A stretch of 22,484 nucleotides of DNA. It comes from a virus. Location of the stretch: the IMG/VR virus record IMGVR_UViG_3300029309_000377, positions 1 through 22,484 of that record; one strand, written 5' to 3'. Below are positions 1-8,402 of this stretch, one piece after another (position 1 is the stretch's first letter; every line of letters starts with the position of its first letter). The position numbers were made by a program, and so were the translations under genes. The notes beneath the pieces are model-generated. The model was not told the DNA's origin, made no database searches, and saw nothing but the letters and a program-made list of their open reading frames with translations.

Positions 1-2
1 GT

Positions 3-365
3 TTGGTTTGCGTCGCGCCCAAATTTGACCAAAAGTTGCCCGACGAATTGACCACCGCCCCCAAACAGTTGGTTGACATTGCCGCCGACCTTCGCGCGTT
101 GTATTTCCCCGGAACACATGTGCCGTTGTTCATTGCCGAGATGGTGGAAACGCAAGCGCGAAACCTGATGCGTCGCGAACGCTTGCAAAAATTCCTTGAC
201 GAAAACGGCGAGACATACACGCCCGAAAAATCGGCCCGCAGTTACGAACGGCCCGAATGGCAAGTGTACAAAGCATTGAACCAGGACATCAACCGCATAT
301 ACGCACGGCTTGAAAAATGGGCCGGGATCGGAGGCGACGACCCCGGTGCGGACTTGTTGAATTAA
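3..365 (+). CDS. terS: Phage terminase small subunit, P27-like (5'-truncated)
   Basis: The frame is open from the left edge, so the N-terminus (DNA-binding part) lies outside the window and the TTG at position 3 need not be the true start. The visible 120 residues are charged and helical, with an AEMVETQARNLMRRERLQKF stretch, a GETYTP turn and a C-terminal helix RIYARLEKWAGI. This matches the C-terminal half of P27-family small terminases, which recognise the packaging site and hand DNA to the large subunit. Position supports the call, because the stop TAA shares its last A with the ATG of the terminase large subunit (TAATG at 363-367), implying translational coupling. Sequence similarity alone would be weak; context carries much of the call. 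Confidence 0.72.
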   Translation: MVCVAPKFDQKLPDELTTAPKQLVDIAADLRALYFPGTHVPLFIAEMVETQARNLMRRERLQKFLDENGETYTPEKSARSYERPEWQVYKALNQDINRIYARLEKWAGIGGDDPGADLLN

Positions 366-1909
366 TGTTCGACGATGCAAAGGCCGACCGCGCCGTTCGT
401 TTTATTGAAACGCTTTGTTCGCATACGAAAGGCGCGAAGGGCGGTCAACCCTTTATTTTGGAACCGTGGCAACGTGACGAAATAATTCGTCCAATTTTTG
501 GCACGGTGCGCGACGACGGGTTGCGCCAGTATCGCACCGTGTATATTGAATTGCCACGAAAACAAGGGAAATCCACGCTTGCGTCGGCCATTGCGTTATA
601 TATGTTGATGGCCGACGGCGAACCCGGCGCCGAAATCATCAGCGCGGCGGCCGACCGAAATCAGGCGTCATTGGTTTTTGACCAGGCCCGAAGCCAAATT
701 CAAAACAACGCGACGTTGCGCAAGGCCGCAAAGGTTTTTCAAAACCGGATTGAATACGGTACATCATGGTACAAATCCATATCAGCCGAAGCAAACACAA
801 AACACGGTTTTAACGCTCATTGTGTGATTTTTGACGAACTACACGCAATGCCGAACGACTCGTTGTTTCGAGTTTTGGAAACGTCGACCGGCGCCCGAAC
901 GCAACCGTTGTTTGTGTCCATTACAACCGCCGGGGAATCGTTGAATTCAATTTGCGGAACCGTTCACGAATACGCCGTCAAAGTGCGCGACGGTATCGTT
1001 GACGACCCGACGTTTTTACCGATTATCTACGCCGCCGAAAGTGACGACGATTGGACGCAACCGGAAACATGGCACAAAGCAAACCCGGCGTTGGGTTCAA
1101 TTTGTTCCGTCGATTATTTCGAAACGCAAGTTCGACGCGCAAAGGTGACGCCGTCATACGTCAACACGTTCAAAAGGTTGCATTTGAACGTTTGGGTTGG
1201 TGCTTCGACGGCGTGGATCACCGACGACGAGTTTATGAAGGGCAACGAACCGATGCCGTCAAAACAAACGTTGTCGCGGTTGCCTTGTTGGTGCGGCCTC
1301 GACCTGGCGGCGACGCGTGATTTGACTTGTTTCGCCTCAATTTGGCACGATGCCGCAACTGGCCGTTTTTACCTTGACGTGCATTCGTTTGTAAACGAGG
1401 AACAAGCCGAATCCCGACGTTTGTCCGGTGGAACTAATTATTACGATTTCCAACAACGCGGTGAACTCACAATCACCGACGGCAACGTGACCGATTTTCG
1501 AGCCGTTCGCGACCACATCGTTGAATTTTGTGACGAAAACAACGTTCAAGGCGTCGCATACGACCGAAAATTTTCGACCTACATCACGCCGGAATTGATT
1601 GAACACGGAATTCGCATGTGCGATTTTGGTCAGGGTTTCTATTCAATGAGTTACCCAACAAAAACGTTCGAAATCGAACTTGCAAAAGGCAATGTCATTC
1701 ACGGTGGACACAATTTGTTGCGATGGCAATTTTCGTGTGTTCATTTGAAGCGCGACGACGCCGACAACATCAAGGTTGTAAAACACCGCAGAAATTCAGA
1801 AAACGACAAGGTCGACGCCGTTGTGGCGTCAATCATGGCGTTGGGCCAATTTTACGCGGATAATCAAACCGAAACGGGCGACCAACTCGCCGAAATCATC
1901 AATTTGTAA
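365..1909 (+). CDS. terL: Phage terminase large subunit (HK97-type, Terminase_1)
   Basis: This is the packaging motor ATPase and headful/cos nuclease. The chosen ATG at 365 (TAATG overlap with terS) gives 514 residues, normal for the HK97-like family; an upstream extension to 317 would only read through terS. Walker A is PRKQGKST (about residues 64-71), Walker B is CVIFDE (about 153-158), and the coupling motif ITTAG is near 187-190. The C-terminal RNase-H-like nuclease shows the first acidic residue in CGLDLA (about 313), a second acidic strand in GVAYDRKF, and the terminal DKVDAVVASIMAL helix expected in this family. All key motifs are intact, so the enzyme is probably functional. It acts with the small subunit and the portal encoded downstream. 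Confidence 0.96.
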   Translation: MFDDAKADRAVRFIETLCSHTKGAKGGQPFILEPWQRDEIIRPIFGTVRDDGLRQYRTVYIELPRKQGKSTLASAIALYMLMADGEPGAEIISAAADRNQASLVFDQARSQIQNNATLRKAAKVFQNRIEYGTSWYKSISAEANTKHGFNAHCVIFDELHAMPNDSLFRVLETSTGARTQPLFVSITTAGESLNSICGTVHEYAVKVRDGIVDDPTFLPIIYAAESDDDWTQPETWHKANPALGSICSVDYFETQVRRAKVTPSYVNTFKRLHLNVWVGASTAWITDDEFMKGNEPMPSKQTLSRLPCWCGLDLAATRDLTCFASIWHDAATGRFYLDVHSFVNEEQAESRRLSGGTNYYDFQQRGELTITDGNVTDFRAVRDHIVEFCDENNVQGVAYDRKFSTYITPELIEHGIRMCDFGQGFYSMSYPTKTFEIELAKGNVIHGGHNLLRWQFSCVHLKRDDADNIKVVKHRRNSENDKVDAVVASIMALGQFYADNQTETGDQLAEIINL

Positions 1910-1911
1910 GA

Positions 1912-2103
1912 ATGTCAGCCGAAGAAACCCGCGAATGTTGTCAGCAATTACACGATGCCGCGACAACTCTATTTGAAGAAATGTTCGATGAGAAAGGGCA
2001 AAATTTACTTGAACCGGACGAGGCCGAAGCCATAATCGACCAGCACGAACGCAAGATTTTGTCAATTTTGTTTGACTTGCGAATGGTTTTTTCGTATAGA
2101 TAA
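1912..2103 (+). CDS. Small acidic helical protein, unknown function
   Basis: This 63-residue protein begins at an ATG two bases after the terL stop and ends about 40 bp before the portal start. It is acidic and predicted all-helical (EETRECCQQLHDAATTLFEE, then DEAEAIIDQHERKILSILFD), with a vicinal Cys pair near the N-terminus. I recognise no family. Tight spacing on both sides and the lack of a better frame make it a likely real gene of the packaging/head operon. Small unassigned proteins between terL and portal are common in siphophages. A structural or packaging-accessory role is only a guess from position. Confidence 0.6.
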   Translation: MSAEETRECCQQLHDAATTLFEEMFDEKGQNLLEPDEAEAIIDQHERKILSILFDLRMVFSYR

Positions 2104-2144
2104 ACGCCGTATTTTTGCATGTGGCAATTTGGGATCGTGCAAAG

Positions 2145-3311
2145 ATGTTGTTCCGTCGTCGCGTCGAGTACACCGGCGCACCGGGATTTTGGGAACGGCA
2201 AATGCCGAATTTTAACTCCAAACACCGTGTCCAGGAACGCGACGCGCTCGGCATCGGCGCCGTATATGCGTGTGTCAGTAAGATAAGCGGCACAATCGCC
2301 GCGTTGCCGTTTGAGGTGTTCCGCATCGAAGGCAACCGCCGCGAATTAGACGCCGCACACCCGGCCGCCGAACTACTGGCGCAAAGTCCACAACCGGGAA
2401 TGACCCCGTTTGCGTTTTTCGAAACGATTGTTGCGCATGCCCTTGTTTACGGGAAAGGCTTTGCCATTATCCAACGCGACCGTGCCGCCGTGCCGGTGTC
2501 GTTGAGTATCGTCCACCCTGACGACGTCGAATATTTCAAAGATGAAACCGGTCACGGGTACGCGGTGCGCGAATTCGGATTTGTCGACGACGCGGATATG
2601 TTTTGCGTCAAGTGTATGCACGGCCTTTCGCCGGTTCGGTTGCATTCTGATTCATTGGCGACACTTCGCAACGCTGAAAATTTCGCGGGCGAGTTTTTCG
2701 GCAATGGCGGTCAAATGACCGGAATTTTGACGAGCGACACGCCAATTCGAGCCGAACAGGCGCAAGAAATTGTCAAACAGTGGCACGGCGGTTCGCAAGG
2801 CGGAACCAAAATTTTGCCGTTTGGCCTGAACTATCAACGAATAAGTTTGCGACCCGACGAGGCGCAATATATCGAAAGCCGAAAATTTGGAATCATTGAG
2901 GTCGCACGAATCTTTAACGTGCCGCCAATTATGATACAAGCCGAGGAAGCGGCATCATATCAGGGTAGCGCCGCATATGACCTGTTCTTTGCGAAACACA
3001 CGATTGCCCCGTGGGTTTGCCGTATTGAACAAGAAATTCGCAACAAGTTGATGACGAAAGCGGAACGGCAAACGCACGTTGCGCGATTTGACATGCGCGG
3101 GTTGATGCGTGGCGACCAGGCCGCACGGTCGGCGTATTTCTCAGCCATGTTGTCTAGCGGATCAATGACAATTGACGAGGTTCGCCGCGCTGAAAACCTC
3201 GACCCCGTTCCGAATGGCTTTGGTGCGCAACATCTTGTCCAGGTCAACCAATTGAACCTTGAACAGGTTCCGGAATACTCGAAAAAAATTGCCGGAAACG
3301 AACTATCCTAA
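2145..3311 (+). CDS. Phage portal protein (HK97-type)
   Basis: The portal forms the dodecameric DNA channel at the capsid vertex and docks the terminase. The ATG at 2145 (MLFRRRVEYTG) gives 388 residues; the frame is open to a TTG at 2115 and a GTG at 2121, so the start is uncertain by up to 10 residues. Family hallmarks are visible: ACVSKISGTIAALPFEVFR near residues 50-70, HPAAELLAQSPQPGMTPF, LVYGKGFAIIQRD, FFGNGGQMTGILTSD, ARIFNVPPIMIQ and the C-terminal DLFFAKHTIAPWVCRIEQEI. The order terL-portal-protease-capsid is canonical. The reading frame ends inside the longest possible frame of the next gene, but a GTG 20 bp downstream is the better start for that gene. Confidence 0.94.
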   Translation: MLFRRRVEYTGAPGFWERQMPNFNSKHRVQERDALGIGAVYACVSKISGTIAALPFEVFRIEGNRRELDAAHPAAELLAQSPQPGMTPFAFFETIVAHALVYGKGFAIIQRDRAAVPVSLSIVHPDDVEYFKDETGHGYAVREFGFVDDADMFCVKCMHGLSPVRLHSDSLATLRNAENFAGEFFGNGGQMTGILTSDTPIRAEQAQEIVKQWHGGSQGGTKILPFGLNYQRISLRPDEAQYIESRKFGIIEVARIFNVPPIMIQAEEAASYQGSAAYDLFFAKHTIAPWVCRIEQEIRNKLMTKAERQTHVARFDMRGLMRGDQAARSAYFSAMLSSGSMTIDEVRRAENLDPVPNGFGAQHLVQVNQLNLEQVPEYSKKIAGNELS

Positions 3312-3330
3312 AAAAGGCGACGACAAAAAA

Positions 3331-5556
3331 GTGTCGTTGAGCAACTCAAACGTTGCCAGGTTCGACCGTGCTTTTGCGGCCCGTATTAAAGAAAAATACC
3401 CGAAAATTTGGGGTGCGGGCGGAAACACGCGAGGAAATGCCGCGTGGCGTTTGTACAACCGCGCCTTGGATGGCGACGACGCACCCGCCGTTTTGGATTG
3501 GATTCGCGAACGCGAAGCGTGGGCGGCACGTCATGCAAAAGACGGTTCACAATTTCCAGGCGCCTCGGCGACCATTTCAAGCGTTGCCGGAGTCGTTGCG
3601 GCGATGAAATGGGGCGTCGTTTTAAACATTGGACAAAAGACCATGAAAAACACTATCAACGAAGTCGTCGAAAAATTAGACGACGACGAACGCACGGAAC
3701 CGCAGGAAACCGAAAACCGCGACACATACAATTGCACCGGGTCAACATGTGAAATTCGCATGTCCGAAGATGAACCGACCATTGTCGGGTATGCCGCATT
3801 GTATGACGCACCGACACAAATCGGTTCATTCCGTGAGGTTATCAAACCGGGCGCATTTGACGACGTCGTTGACGGCGACGTTCGAATGTTAATCAACCAT
3901 GACCCCAACCAGGTCGTTGCCCGAACTACTTCGGGAACGTTGAAATTGACGGTTGACGAACGCGGTTTGAAATATGAAGCCAAACCCGGTCAACAAACGT
4001 ATTCGCGCGACCTGGTCGAAAGTATTCAACGCGGTGACATTTCCGGTTCATCGTTTGCATTTACCGTGAAACCTGACGGTCAAGAATGGAACGAGGACCG
4101 AACCGAAAGGTCAATTTTTCGCGTGAATTCCCTTGCCGAAGTATCGGCGGTTGTTTTCCCCGCCTACGAACAAAGCACCGTCACGGTTCGAAGTGAGGAA
4201 CACAAAGAAGAAACAAATTCCCCGGTCGATACTGACCACAAAACACCATCCCCCAAAAAAAACGATTCCATGTCTTTGGAAACAAACGAAATCCGGCGCA
4301 AAATGTCGGAACTTAACGAGCGCACCGAAACGGTGAACAACGCCATCGAGGCCGACGGCCGTCAAGCCTTCGCCGAAGAACAGCGCGAACTTGACGAAAT
4401 TTCCGACGAGTACGGTCGATTGACTGAAAAATTGAAGCGGGCCGAACAGGTCGAGCGCCAACGCGCCGCCCTGGCCGTTTCCGGCGGTGCGTCCAAATCC
4501 GACGTTCGCGAAGCGCGGGAAATGAACCGCAAATTTAGTTTGTCGAAAGCCATCACAGAGGCGGCATATGGCAAGTTGAGCGGCGTCGAGGCGGAATGGT
4601 CCCAAACCGCACAAAACGAGGCGCGCGCGGCCGGCCAGACGCTCGAAGGCAATTTCGCAATTCCAGAAATGGCGTTTCGTGCTGACGAACCGGGCGTTTT
4701 CGGTGCAACCGCTTACGACACCTCTTTGGTCGCCAATTCTGACACCGCAACGGGCGGCGCATTTGTGCCAACCAACGTCGGGTCGTTCATTGAACAACTT
4801 CGCCCCGCGCCCCTCGTCGAAAGAATGGGCGCAACCGTTCTTAACGGTTTGACCGGCGACACGGTTTTGCCACGCGCAAACGCATTCAACGCCGCAGTTG
4901 CGGCCGAGGGCGGCGCTATGGGTTTCTCCGGTACGGTTGATTCAATCACGCTTTCCCCGAACCGCGTTGGTGGTCAGGGCATCTATACAAAACGCCTCCT
5001 GATGCAAGGCGGCGCCGATGTCGACCGAATGATTGCGTCTGAAATGGGACGTGCCATCACCGAAGCCATCGATTCGCTTTGTATTGAAGGCACGACACCC
5101 GCCGGTTTGAACCAAACAAACCAACACACCGACGTTGCCAACACTGGCGGCCTTGATGAAATTTTGCCACGCGCCGAGGGTGCATATATCGCCGCCGGCG
5201 GTGACCCCAACGCAATGGTGTTTTTGATGGGTCCGGAAGCACACGCCGACGCCCGAACCTCGGCATTGATTGCCAACGTCGCGCCCATTTACGGCAATGA
5301 CGGACAAGGTTCGACAATCTTTGGTCGCCCCGTGTTTGTTTCGAAGCATGTCACCGACACGGCCGCCGCGCCGGAGGTGTATTTGCTAGATCCTCGAACG
5401 CTGATTCTTGGATTCTTTGGAACGGGCGTTGATTTTATCGCTGACCCGTTTAGCAGTGGCGCCACGTCTGAAATTCGCTTGTATTCCTCGCGGTATTTTG
5501 ACACCGACGTTCGCCACGCGGGTCTGGTTCAATACTGTTCCGATACCATCGCCTAA
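3331..5556 (+). CDS. Three-part head protein: conserved N-terminal domain + HK97 prohead protease + HK97 major capsid protein
   Basis: One uninterrupted frame of 741 residues from GTG 3331, preceded by an AAGGCGA-like purine stretch; a TTG at 3259 would overlap the portal by 53 bp and is less likely. Residues 1-104 (RFDRAFAARIKEKYP, GGNTRGNAAWRLYNRA, AVAAMKWG-type end) resemble a small domain often encoded just before prohead proteases. From about 105 (internal ATG 3643) comes the S78-type protease, with His about 190 in LINHDP and Ser about 240 in ISGSSFAF. From about 314 (internal ATG 4270) comes HK97 gp5-like capsid: a charged coiled-coil delta domain, then a mature shell starting around TATGGAFVP and ending in SSRYFDTDVRHAGLVQ. 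The protease would cleave itself and the delta domain from the shell. Internal starts may also give separate products. Confidence 0.93.
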   Translation: MSLSNSNVARFDRAFAARIKEKYPKIWGAGGNTRGNAAWRLYNRALDGDDAPAVLDWIREREAWAARHAKDGSQFPGASATISSVAGVVAAMKWGVVLNIGQKTMKNTINEVVEKLDDDERTEPQETENRDTYNCTGSTCEIRMSEDEPTIVGYAALYDAPTQIGSFREVIKPGAFDDVVDGDVRMLINHDPNQVVARTTSGTLKLTVDERGLKYEAKPGQQTYSRDLVESIQRGDISGSSFAFTVKPDGQEWNEDRTERSIFRVNSLAEVSAVVFPAYEQSTVTVRSEEHKEETNSPVDTDHKTPSPKKNDSMSLETNEIRRKMSELNERTETVNNAIEADGRQAFAEEQRELDEISDEYGRLTEKLKRAEQVERQRAALAVSGGASKSDVREAREMNRKFSLSKAITEAAYGKLSGVEAEWSQTAQNEARAAGQTLEGNFAIPEMAFRADEPGVFGATAYDTSLVANSDTATGGAFVPTNVGSFIEQLRPAPLVERMGATVLNGLTGDTVLPRANAFNAAVAAEGGAMGFSGTVDSITLSPNRVGGQGIYTKRLLMQGGADVDRMIASEMGRAITEAIDSLCIEGTTPAGLNQTNQHTDVANTGGLDEILPRAEGAYIAAGGDPNAMVFLMGPEAHADARTSALIANVAPIYGNDGQGSTIFGRPVFVSKHVTDTAAAPEVYLLDPRTLILGFFGTGVDFIADPFSSGATSEIRLYSSRYFDTDVRHAGLVQYCSDTIA

Positions 5557-6131
5557 TGTTGCTATCCTCGTTTTCAAATACGGGGTCGCACAATTATTCC
5601 GATATTCTGACGGATGCGGAAACCTTCGCGCATTTGCGCGTTGGTTCCGCCCCGTCGGATTCGGCACTAATTCAGCGCATCCGAAACGCCGCCTTGCAAC
5701 AAGTCGAGGCGCGCGCCAACGTTTCGTTGCGTCGCGGAACTATGTCCGCAAAAATGACCGGGTTCAACCCCGGTGCATTTCCGATTGGCCCCAACGTCAA
5801 CGTGACTTCGGTCCAGTACGTTGGGGCCGCCGGAGGTGCGGCACAAACGTTCGCCGCCGAAAATTATTCGTTCAGTTCACAAGGCAACGTTCAACGGATC
5901 GTGTTCTATAACACGCCAGGATTGCACCCGTTCACGCTTGAACCGGTGACAATCAATTTTTCGGTTGGCTATAATGCCGCCGCAGACATTCCCGGCGACC
6001 TAATTCAGGCCGCTTTGTTGCTTGTCGGCCATTTCTACGAAAACCGTCAGGAAAACACAATCGGCGTTATGCCGGCCGCACTACAAACCGGCGTCGACGC
6101 GTTGTTGTCGCCATATCGAGTCATGTTTTGA
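5556..6131 (+). CDS. Head-tail connector / DNA-packaging protein (HK97 gp6-like)
   Basis: This 191-residue protein shares the A of its ATG with the capsid stop (TAATG). It has the gp6/YqbG architecture: an N-terminal acidic helical part (SDILTDAETFAHLRVGS, DSALIQRIRNAALQQVEAR), a beta-rich middle (FPIGPNVNVTSVQYV, EPVTINFSVGYN), and the typical DIPGDLIQAALLLVGHFYENRQ helix followed by a C-terminal ALLSPYRVM. Proteins of this type form the ring below the portal that starts the neck. Its position directly after the capsid and before the adaptor supports this. The first 15 or so residues are not needed for the family match, so a slightly later start cannot be excluded. Confidence 0.88.
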   Translation: MLLSSFSNTGSHNYSDILTDAETFAHLRVGSAPSDSALIQRIRNAALQQVEARANVSLRRGTMSAKMTGFNPGAFPIGPNVNVTSVQYVGAAGGAAQTFAAENYSFSSQGNVQRIVFYNTPGLHPFTLEPVTINFSVGYNAAADIPGDLIQAALLLVGHFYENRQENTIGVMPAALQTGVDALLSPYRVMF

Positions 6132-6460
6132 ATATTGGCCGTCTTGACCGTGAAATTGAAATTCAACAAGCGTCGTTAAGTAACCCTAACGACGGTTGGC
6201 GCGACCAGTCCAAAACATGGTCGACCGCCTCGACCGTTTGGGCAACGCGCAAAGACAAGACGACAAGCGAAACCGGCGACGTCCGGCAAAACGTGGCGTT
6301 GACCGTCACCGAATGGACGATTCGTTTCACCGAAAACGTCAGTGTACAAAATCGCGTCAAGTACGACACGGAAATTTTTTACATCACGGGAATTCGTGAA
6401 TTGGGACGCCGCGAGGGTCTTGTTTTAGTTACCGAAAGGCGAGACAATGGCACGGGGTGA
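6128..6460 (+). CDS. Head-tail adaptor / head closure protein
   Basis: This 110-residue beta-barrel protein begins with TTG in a 4-bp overlap (TTGA) with the connector stop. The opening NIGRLDREIEIQQ, the central WATRKDKTTSETGDVRQNVA and the ending VKYDTEIFYITGIRELGRREGLVLVTERR follow the phage head-tail joining family (SPP1 gp16 / HK97 gp7-like). These proteins close the connector after packaging and link it to the tail. Length and order fit. There is no ATG near the start, and the frame would be shortened badly by any later start, so TTG is preferred. Confidence 0.87.
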   Translation: MNIGRLDREIEIQQASLSNPNDGWRDQSKTWSTASTVWATRKDKTTSETGDVRQNVALTVTEWTIRFTENVSVQNRVKYDTEIFYITGIRELGRREGLVLVTERRDNGTG

Positions 6461-7046
6461 CGGTTTCACGGTAGAGGTCAACCAACAAGACCTTGACAAC
6501 ATTCGCGAATTGATGCGACGCGTTCCGGAGAAAGTCGGCGACCGCGCCGTGATTGCCGCAATGAAAAAGGCCATTGACCCGGCACGGGTTGCGGCCATTG
6601 CAAACGTAAAAGACCGCACCGGAGCGTTGGCCGGCGCAATCAAAACGACCAAAGGAAAAAAGGCCCGAAAGGGCGCCCCCGAAGTCGTCATTTCGACACG
6701 CCGAGCCAAAACGCAAATGTTGCGCCCGCCAGGTTCAAAAAAACCAAAGCGCGTCAATCCACGGTTTTATTTGCATTTGGTTTTATTAGGCACCAAAGCC
6801 GGACAACGCACGGCCGGCGTTGGTAAGGTCGCCAAAAAACGCGCCGACGGATCGGAAAAATTTTTCATGGTTCCGACTGGCGGCGGCGTAGTGCGAAAAA
6901 AGACAATCAGCCACCCCGGCCAACGTGGCAACCCAATTTTTGACGACGCTTTGCGCGGCCCAATTCGCGCCCGTGCATACAACGATTTGGCATCGTTTCT
7001 CATTCCGAGGTTGAAAAAACTTGCGGCGAAATACAACGCGCAATGA
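6447..7046 (+). CDS. HK97 gp10-like tail-completion protein
   Basis: This 199-residue basic protein overlaps the adaptor by 14 bp; the ATG is preceded by AAAGGCGAG, one of the few Shine-Dalgarno-like sequences in the window. It starts FTVEVNQQDLDNIRELMRRVP, continues AMKKAIDPARVAAIANVKDRTGAL, and carries the RFYLHLVLLGT strand and GNPIFDDALR motif typical of the HK97_gp10 family. Members sit between head closure and tail terminator and are thought to complete the neck/tail joint. The lysine-rich inserts (KGKKARKGAP, KKRADGSEKF) are longer than in minimal family members. Confidence 0.86.
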   Translation: MARGDGFTVEVNQQDLDNIRELMRRVPEKVGDRAVIAAMKKAIDPARVAAIANVKDRTGALAGAIKTTKGKKARKGAPEVVISTRRAKTQMLRPPGSKKPKRVNPRFYLHLVLLGTKAGQRTAGVGKVAKKRADGSEKFFMVPTGGGVVRKKTISHPGQRGNPIFDDALRGPIRARAYNDLASFLIPRLKKLAAKYNAQ

Positions 7047-7984
7047 TTAACGGCATATTGAAAAAATTACAAGACACGCCCGCCGTTACGGCATACGTTC
7101 CGGCCGGTCGAATTTTGCCGTTGGTACAAATGCAGGGCGATGTTGTCCCGGCAATTTTGGTCGATTTAGAAGGCGTCCGAACCAACGAATCAAAGTCGGC
7201 AACAAGTCGCAACGACGACAACGACGTGGCCGTTGTTGTGGTCTCGGAATCGGCCAAACAAGCGTATCAAATCGCGAGCGCATGCCGTGACGCCCTTGAC
7301 GGGTTTGCGGGTGCGTCTGATGGCGTACAAATAGCCGAATGCCGCTTTGTCAATTGGGCAACCGACGAGGCCGACGGCGGTCGGTTGTTCATTTTGTCGT
7401 CGGCGTATGCCGTGGCAACTATGCGCGGCGGTGCAACGGCGATTGTTTCCGGCACGGTACCGACCGGCCCGTTGACAATCAAAGAAACGGACGGAACGCC
7501 CACGGTGTCGGCGTCAACTTTAATTGTGCCGAACAACTCACTGGCCGCAAATGGCAACGTTGCAACCTTGACGTTTGCGGCGAGTGGCGCACAATTGGCC
7601 GCCCTTGTTTCGAATGCGTCGACCACATTCAACAACACGGCAACAACAATCGGCATCGGCACGGAATTGTTTGATGCGAACAATATTGTCGGCCTTGCGA
7701 CAAATGATTTTTCGGTGAACGGAAATTTTTTCGTGCAAGTCAACGCGCATGTCACGTCAGCCAATTCAAACGAGGAATTCAAATTTATTTTGCACGATTT
7801 AAACACGGGTTCGGACGTGTTCACATGCAACCAATTTTTGCGCACCTCAACCATTGGGCAAAACGTGAATTTTTGCGTTTCGTTGTCTGGCAACTTCAAA
7901 TTGATTTTGAAGGCGCAAAACCTGACGTCAACGGGCAACATGGTTTGTTCGTCCGTTCACGTTCAAATACAAAAAACATCATGA
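7043..7984 (+). CDS. Tail terminator (DUF3168-like) with C-terminal beta-rich extension
   Basis: This 313-residue protein starts with ATG overlapping the previous stop by 4 bp. Residues 1-131 fit the tail-terminator fold: N-terminal helix INGILKKLQDTPAVTAYVP, then VVPAILVDLEGVRTNESK, an AKQAYQIASACRDALDGF helix and RFVNWATDEADGGRLFILSSAYAV. Known members are about 120-140 residues and cap the tail tube. Residues 132-313 are extra: a Thr/Ser/Ala-rich linker, then a beta-sandwich-like region (SVNGNFFVQVNAHVTS, FKFILHDLNTGSDVF, FKLILKAQNLTSTGNM) resembling C1q/TNF-like fibre or decoration modules. The extension could decorate the neck or bind the cell surface; that is inference from fold-like patterns only. 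Confidence 0.82.
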   Translation: MINGILKKLQDTPAVTAYVPAGRILPLVQMQGDVVPAILVDLEGVRTNESKSATSRNDDNDVAVVVVSESAKQAYQIASACRDALDGFAGASDGVQIAECRFVNWATDEADGGRLFILSSAYAVATMRGGATAIVSGTVPTGPLTIKETDGTPTVSASTLIVPNNSLAANGNVATLTFAASGAQLAALVSNASTTFNNTATTIGIGTELFDANNIVGLATNDFSVNGNFFVQVNAHVTSANSNEEFKFILHDLNTGSDVFTCNQFLRTSTIGQNVNFCVSLSGNFKLILKAQNLTSTGNMVCSSVHVQIQKTS

Positions 7985-8232
7985 CCGAAATCGTTGTTGC
8001 GCTTATTACGGCCCTGACGGGTTCGACGGCGTGGACGTTCTACACGCGCCACCAAAAAAACCGTTTTCGTGAGCGCGAACAATTGATTGTCGAGTTGCGC
8101 GAATGGCGCGACGACTGGAAACAACGCGCCGAGGAACTCGACCGCAAAGTTCAAAACCTTTGTGTGGAAAACGGCAAATTGAGGGCGCAAATTCAAAAAC
8201 TCGAAACCCAACTTCAACACCTCACAAAATGA
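7981..8232 (+). CDS. Small membrane-anchored coiled-coil protein (spanin-like?)
   Basis: The ATG at 7981 overlaps the previous stop (ATGA), giving 83 residues. The layout is one N-terminal membrane helix (about residues 4-20, IVVALITALTGSTAWTF) followed by about 60 residues of highly charged coiled coil (LIVELREWRDDWKQRAEELD, then ENGKLRAQIQKLETQLQHL). This is the general layout of an inner-membrane spanin (Rz-like), though many unrelated small phage membrane proteins look similar. No lipoprotein partner gene is visible nested inside it. The location between tail terminator and tail tube genes is far from the endolysin, so the lysis role is uncertain. Confidence 0.6.
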   Translation: MTEIVVALITALTGSTAWTFYTRHQKNRFREREQLIVELREWRDDWKQRAEELDRKVQNLCVENGKLRAQIQKLETQLQHLTK

Positions 8233-8402
8233 CCGAATCCCCTTGGTACATTGAAAACGTATGGATCATTGTCACAGCCTTGTTGACGGCCGCAAAAGTC
8301 ATCATCAATTTGGTACCAACTGACAAACCGAAAGCCGTTTTCGGCGTTCTCGACAAAATCGTGAACGCGCTCATTCCTGACAACCTCAAAGACGCGAAAT
8401 AA
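8229..8402 (+). CDS. Small membrane protein, holin-like
   Basis: The ATG at 8229 overlaps the preceding stop by 4 bp; the 57-residue product ends in TAA sharing its A with the next ATG (TAATG). It has one hydrophobic helix (VWIIVTALLTAAKVIINLVP, about residues 9-28), a short PTDKPK turn and an amphipathic helix (FGVLDKIVNALIPDNL). Size and layout are compatible with small phage holins or holin-associated membrane proteins, and it is paired with another membrane protein just upstream. No family assignment is possible by eye. Coupling on both sides makes it a credible gene. Confidence 0.58.
   Translation: MTESPWYIENVWIIVTALLTAAKVIINLVPTDKPKAVFGVLDKIVNALIPDNLKDAK

Noticed and set aside
4111-4797. 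Long antisense open frame opposite the protease-capsid gene
   Set aside because: It lies wholly opposite a strongly supported gene, is rich in Phe and Cys from mirrored codons, and has no motif.
7267-7941. Antisense open frame opposite the tail terminator extension
   Set aside because: It mirrors the biased codons of the plus-strand gene; no promoter, no motif.
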